This document shows, piece after piece, positions 61,751 to 64,000 of a stretch of 64,000 nt of DNA (position 1 is its first letter; every line of letters starts with the position of its first letter). The stretch spans positions 1,240,001-1,304,000 of the forward strand of contig JADKKJ010000011.1 in assembly GCA_016720565.1 (NCBI GenBank), given 5' to 3'. The position numbers and the translations under genes are program-made. Under the pieces are notes generated by a model. The model did no database searches, had not been told where the DNA came from, and saw only the letters and a program-made list of their open reading frames with translations. Origin of the DNA: Chitinophagaceae bacterium (GTDB taxonomy: Bacteria; Bacteroidota; Bacteroidia; Chitinophagales; Chitinophagaceae).

Positions 61751-62897
61751 CCAATATGACCATGTCTTTCTGGGTATGGGACTGGCCAGTCTCAGCCTGC
61801 TTATGCGTATGCTTCGGTCGGGCAAATTTTCCGGCCAGCGAATCCTCTTAATAGACCGTGAACCCAAAACAAAAAATGACCGCACCTGGTGTTTCTGGGA
61901 AAAAGAGACGGGGTTTTTTGAGGAGATCGTTTATCAGCGATGGCCGCATATCAGTTTTCTAAGCGATGAATATTCCGCCGGATTGGCCATCTCTCCCTAT
62001 GAATATAAAATGATCAGAGGCATCGATCTGTATAATTATTGTTATAAGGAGATCGATAAACATGAGAATGTAGAATTGCTCTATACCTCCATAGATAACT
62101 GGAGCTGGCAAGCAAACCAACAGCTCACCATTCGATCGGGCAATGAAACCCTGGAGCTTGAAGCCGCCATGGTATTCAATTCCATCTATGTTCCCAATGG
62201 AGCTAAGGATCCTATTCGGTTATTGCAACATTTTAAAGGCTGGATGATCGAAACGGAGGAGCCTTTTTTTGATAGGAACAAGGCCATCATGATGGATTTT
62301 CGGGTTCACCAGGATCATGGCACCAGTTTCGCTTACGTGCTGCCGGTAAATGAAAAACAGGCCCTGGTTGAGTATACCTTGTTTACAAAAGAATTGCTGG
62401 CACAGCAGACCTACGAAGAGGAACTGAAAGATTATATCGGGAGGATACTGAAAATAAAACAGTACCGCGTAATTGAAAATGAATTCGGGATCATACCCAT
62501 GACCTCAGAGAAATTCAGGTTCAGGGATAAGGCCTATAATATTGGGACTGCCGGTGGCCAGACAAAAGGTTCCAGTGGTTATACGTTTCAGTTCATTCAA
62601 AAAAATGCGGATCAGATCGTTGAGAAGTTGTTTTCAGGTGCCTCTCTGGATAGCCTAAAAGGAGTGCCAGCCAGGTTTCGTTTTTACGATAATGTGCTGC
62701 TGCATATTTTATATCACGAAACCCTTCCCGGAAAAAAAATATTCAGCACTCTTTTTAAGAAGAATGCAGCCAGCCAGGTGCTTAAATTCCTGGACAATGA
62801 ATCCAGTTTAGCGGAGGAACTGAAGATCATTTCCACGCTCCCAACCATGCCTTTTCTGAAGGCAGCCATTAGGGAAAGTTTAGGGATCAGGGATTAG
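61731..62897 (+). CDS. crtY: Lycopene beta-cyclase
   Basis: 388 residues. An FAD/NAD-binding N-terminus YDHVFLGMGLASLSLLMRML (a divergent GxGxxG) followed by DREPKTKNDRTWCFWEK, the CrtY hallmark, and FGIIPMTSEKFRFRDKAYNIGTAGG (split: FGIIPMTSEKF, NIGTAGGQTKGSSGY). It cyclises both ends of lycopene to beta-carotene. The last residues RESLGIRD and the stop are encoded in a heptamer-type repeat, after which an octamer array begins. The start overlaps the crtZ end. Confidence 0.94.
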   Translation: MPRTKFNQYDHVFLGMGLASLSLLMRMLRSGKFSGQRILLIDREPKTKNDRTWCFWEKETGFFEEIVYQRWPHISFLSDEYSAGLAISPYEYKMIRGIDLYNYCYKEIDKHENVELLYTSIDNWSWQANQQLTIRSGNETLELEAAMVFNSIYVPNGAKDPIRLLQHFKGWMIETEEPFFDRNKAIMMDFRVHQDHGTSFAYVLPVNEKQALVEYTLFTKELLAQQTYEEELKDYIGRILKIKQYRVIENEFGIIPMTSEKFRFRDKAYNIGTAGGQTKGSSGYTFQFIQKNADQIVEKLFSGASLDSLKGVPARFRFYDNVLLHILYHETLPGKKIFSTLFKKNAASQVLKFLDNESSLAEELKIISTLPTMPFLKAAIRESLGIRD

Positions 62898-62946
62898 CGT
62901 TTAGCACTCAACTCCTCAACAGCTCAACCTCTCAACAGCTCAACCT
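62878..62946 (+). repeat. Heptamer-type units and CTCAACNN octamer array downstream of crtY
   Basis: AGGGATC, AGGGATT, AGCGTTT units at 62881-62901 encode the last crtY codons and its stop. They are followed by five octamers: CTCAACTC, CTCAACAG, CTCAACCT, CTCAACAG, CTCAACCT (62907-62946). On the minus strand the octamers read GTTGAG and follow directly the stop of the minus-strand gene at 62947. The array fills the whole convergent gap. Confidence 0.88.
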
Positions 62947-63390
62947 TTACTGGTCCGGATCCAATTGCATGAATTCCCTCTTCACCGCTTTCAGCATGCT
63001 GAATAACTGGGCCACCTGTATGAGTAATAAAATCACCAGGGCCAGAATAACATACCAGGGCAGTTGAATATATTTCATTTGGCCGGTCACTTCTGGCTGA
63101 AATTTTCCAACATGCCAGCCCTGTATGGCAGAGCCAAAGGCCATACCTACCAGCAGGAAGGAAAGCAGGGAGAACACCACTTTCATGAACATGATCCGCA
63201 TGGTGGAATAGCCCACTTTAAAATTTTCCAGGATGGCAGCCGGAATGATCAGCACCAGGGCGATCCAACTCCAGTTTCGGTTGAACCAGGCATCATTCAA
63301 TGTGAGATTGAGCAGAAGTACAACAACAATAGAGAACAGTCCCCAGGGGAATAATAAAAAGATAGATGGTTTAGCGGGAGTGATGGACAT
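62947..63390 (-). CDS. Small membrane protein of unknown function
   Basis: 147 residues with four clear membrane helices (about 10-28, 40-56, 68-90 and 115-135): FLLFPWGLFSIVVVLLLNL, WIALVLIIPAAILENF, VVFSLLSFLLVGMAFG, PWYVILALVILLLIQVAQL. It ends in a short charged tail. No family was recognised. It converges with crtY and is divergent from the response-regulator gene. The GTTGAG array follows its stop directly. Confidence 0.65.
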   Translation of the reverse strand: MSITPAKPSIFLLFPWGLFSIVVVLLLNLTLNDAWFNRNWSWIALVLIIPAAILENFKVGYSTMRIMFMKVVFSLLSFLLVGMAFGSAIQGWHVGKFQPEVTGQMKYIQLPWYVILALVILLLIQVAQLFSMLKAVKREFMQLDPDQ

Positions 63391-63486
63391 AACGGTTAAG
63401 TTTTAATGGAAGTTAGGCTAAATTTCAGTACATTCATAGTAGTACCATTCTCGAATATATCTGCTGGTTCCACCCAAACGAATCAT

Positions 63487-64000
63487 ATGAAATTCCTGCT
63501 TGTAGACGACCATAAAGTGGTTAGAGAAGGACTTAGGAACATTATACTTTCGGCTTATCCCCATGCCGGGATCGTGGAAGCTGGTGCAGCGGAAGAATTA
63601 AATAATATTTTAAACGGAGAGAATTTCGATGCGGTGATCAGTGATTTTTCACTTCCGGGACGTAATGGACTGGATGTGATCAAACAGGTGCATTCAGAAA
63701 ACCCCAAAACGCCTGTGCTTATTTTAAGTATGCATCCCGAACAGCAATATGCATTAAGGGTATTAAAGGCCGGGGCAGCCGGTTATATCAATAAAACCAG
63801 TGGGGCTGAAGAATTACTGGTCGCCATCAGCAAGGTTTTATCCGGGCGTAAATATGTTACCGCTACCATGGCAGAGCAATTAGCAAATGAGATCAACTCC
63901 CACCATACAGCTTCGCATGAGATATTATCAGACAGGGAATTCACTGTGTTTAAAATGATCTCGGAAGGAAGATCGCTTTCCTCTATTGCTGCTGACCTGA
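63487..64000 (+). CDS. NarL/LuxR-type response regulator, truncated by the window end
   Basis: 171 residues visible, frame open to the right edge. The receiver domain begins KFLLVDDHKVVREGLRNII (acidic pair DD), has the phosphoacceptor Asp in AVISDFSLPGRNGLDVI (about 55), the switch Ser in LILSMHPEQQ and Lys in GAAGYINKTSGAEELL (about 104). A LuxR-type helix-turn-helix starts at SDREFTVFKMISEGRSLSSIA. Probably the partner of a histidine kinase outside the window. ATG 63487 chosen; no consensus promoter was seen in the 96-bp gap before it. Confidence 0.92.
   Translation, partial: MKFLLVDDHKVVREGLRNIILSAYPHAGIVEAGAAEELNNILNGENFDAVISDFSLPGRNGLDVIKQVHSENPKTPVLILSMHPEQQYALRVLKAGAAGYINKTSGAEELLVAISKVLSGRKYVTATMAEQLANEINSHHTASHEILSDREFTVFKMISEGRSLSSIAADL

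Overview
The window looks like a chromosomal segment of a Bacteroidota bacterium, most likely of the Chitinophagaceae or a close relative. Supporting signs are an UpxY/NusG-type antiterminator heading a very long capsule operon, TAnnTTTG-type -7 promoter elements, weak Shine-Dalgarno signals, a BY-kinase with a Tyr-rich tail, S23-type four-helix-bundle genes and a crtI-crtB-idi-crtZ-crtY carotenoid set. No tRNA, rRNA, CRISPR array or insertion sequence was seen. Almost everything is on the + strand.

Layout. 1-837: 5' part of a minus-strand membrane acyltransferase, divergent from a hexapeptide acetyltransferase (868-1467). 1.5-6.3 kb: promoter, antiterminator, Wza-like export lipoprotein, Wzc-like kinase and a frameshifted UDP-sugar epimerase. 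6.3-6.9 kb: a minus-strand S23-like gene between inverted octamer arrays. 6.8-12.8 kb: rmlB, an acyltransferase, rmlA, a glycosyltransferase, wecD and wecE (predicted dTDP-Fuc4NAc route). 12.8-16.8 kb: a large membrane protein and a Wzm/Wzt ABC exporter. 16.8-27.0 kb: a visibly AT-richer cassette with a FdtA-like ketoisomerase, two acyl carrier proteins, SDR, metallo-hydrolase, KAS III, methyltransferase, MaoC-SDR fusion, FkbH, AMP ligase, GNAT and a FdtB-like aminotransferase. It probably builds a special acyl group and places it on a 3-amino-3,6-dideoxysugar. 27-36 kb: glycosyltransferases plus an oxidoreductase/acetyltransferase/aminotransferase set. 36-39.2 kb: CDP-6-deoxyhexose genes (rfbF, rfbG, RmlC-like epimerase, reductase). 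39.3-52.3 kb: transglutaminase-like protein, two AsnB-type amidotransferases, carbamoyltransferase, deacetylase, formyltransferase, glycosyltransferases and a Wzy-like protein. 52.3-56.7 kb: nucleotide-sugar dehydrogenase, epimerase, initiating sugar-phosphate transferase and PHP-type tyrosine phosphatase. 56.8-62.9 kb: a CarH-type B12 photoreceptor repressor, an ECF sigma factor and the zeaxanthin-type carotenoid genes. 62.9-64 kb: a small membrane protein and a truncated NarL-type response regulator.

How it works together. The first 56 kb encodes one exopolysaccharide, capsule or O-antigen. The sugar transferase would start the chain on lipid, about ten glycosyltransferases extend it with dTDP-, CDP- and UDP-activated sugars, and the decorating enzymes modify it. 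The ABC exporter with Wza/Wzc would export it under kinase/phosphatase control. No Wzx flippase is present. The carotenoid block reads as a light-controlled unit: the CarH-like protein carries the Wx9EH and ExH cobalamin motifs, and a perfect 10-bp inverted repeat straddles the sigma-factor promoter.

Two cross-cutting observations matter most. Octamer arrays (CTCAACNN, or GTTGAGNN on the other strand) follow stop codons in the GTTGAG sense and precede or enter gene starts in the CTCAAC sense; rmlB carries them inside its coding sequence. Five genes are also split by apparent single-base indels, all before 39.3 kb, plus one probable case at the wza start. Most can be explained by homopolymer runs, so sequencing error must be excluded before calling them pseudogenes.
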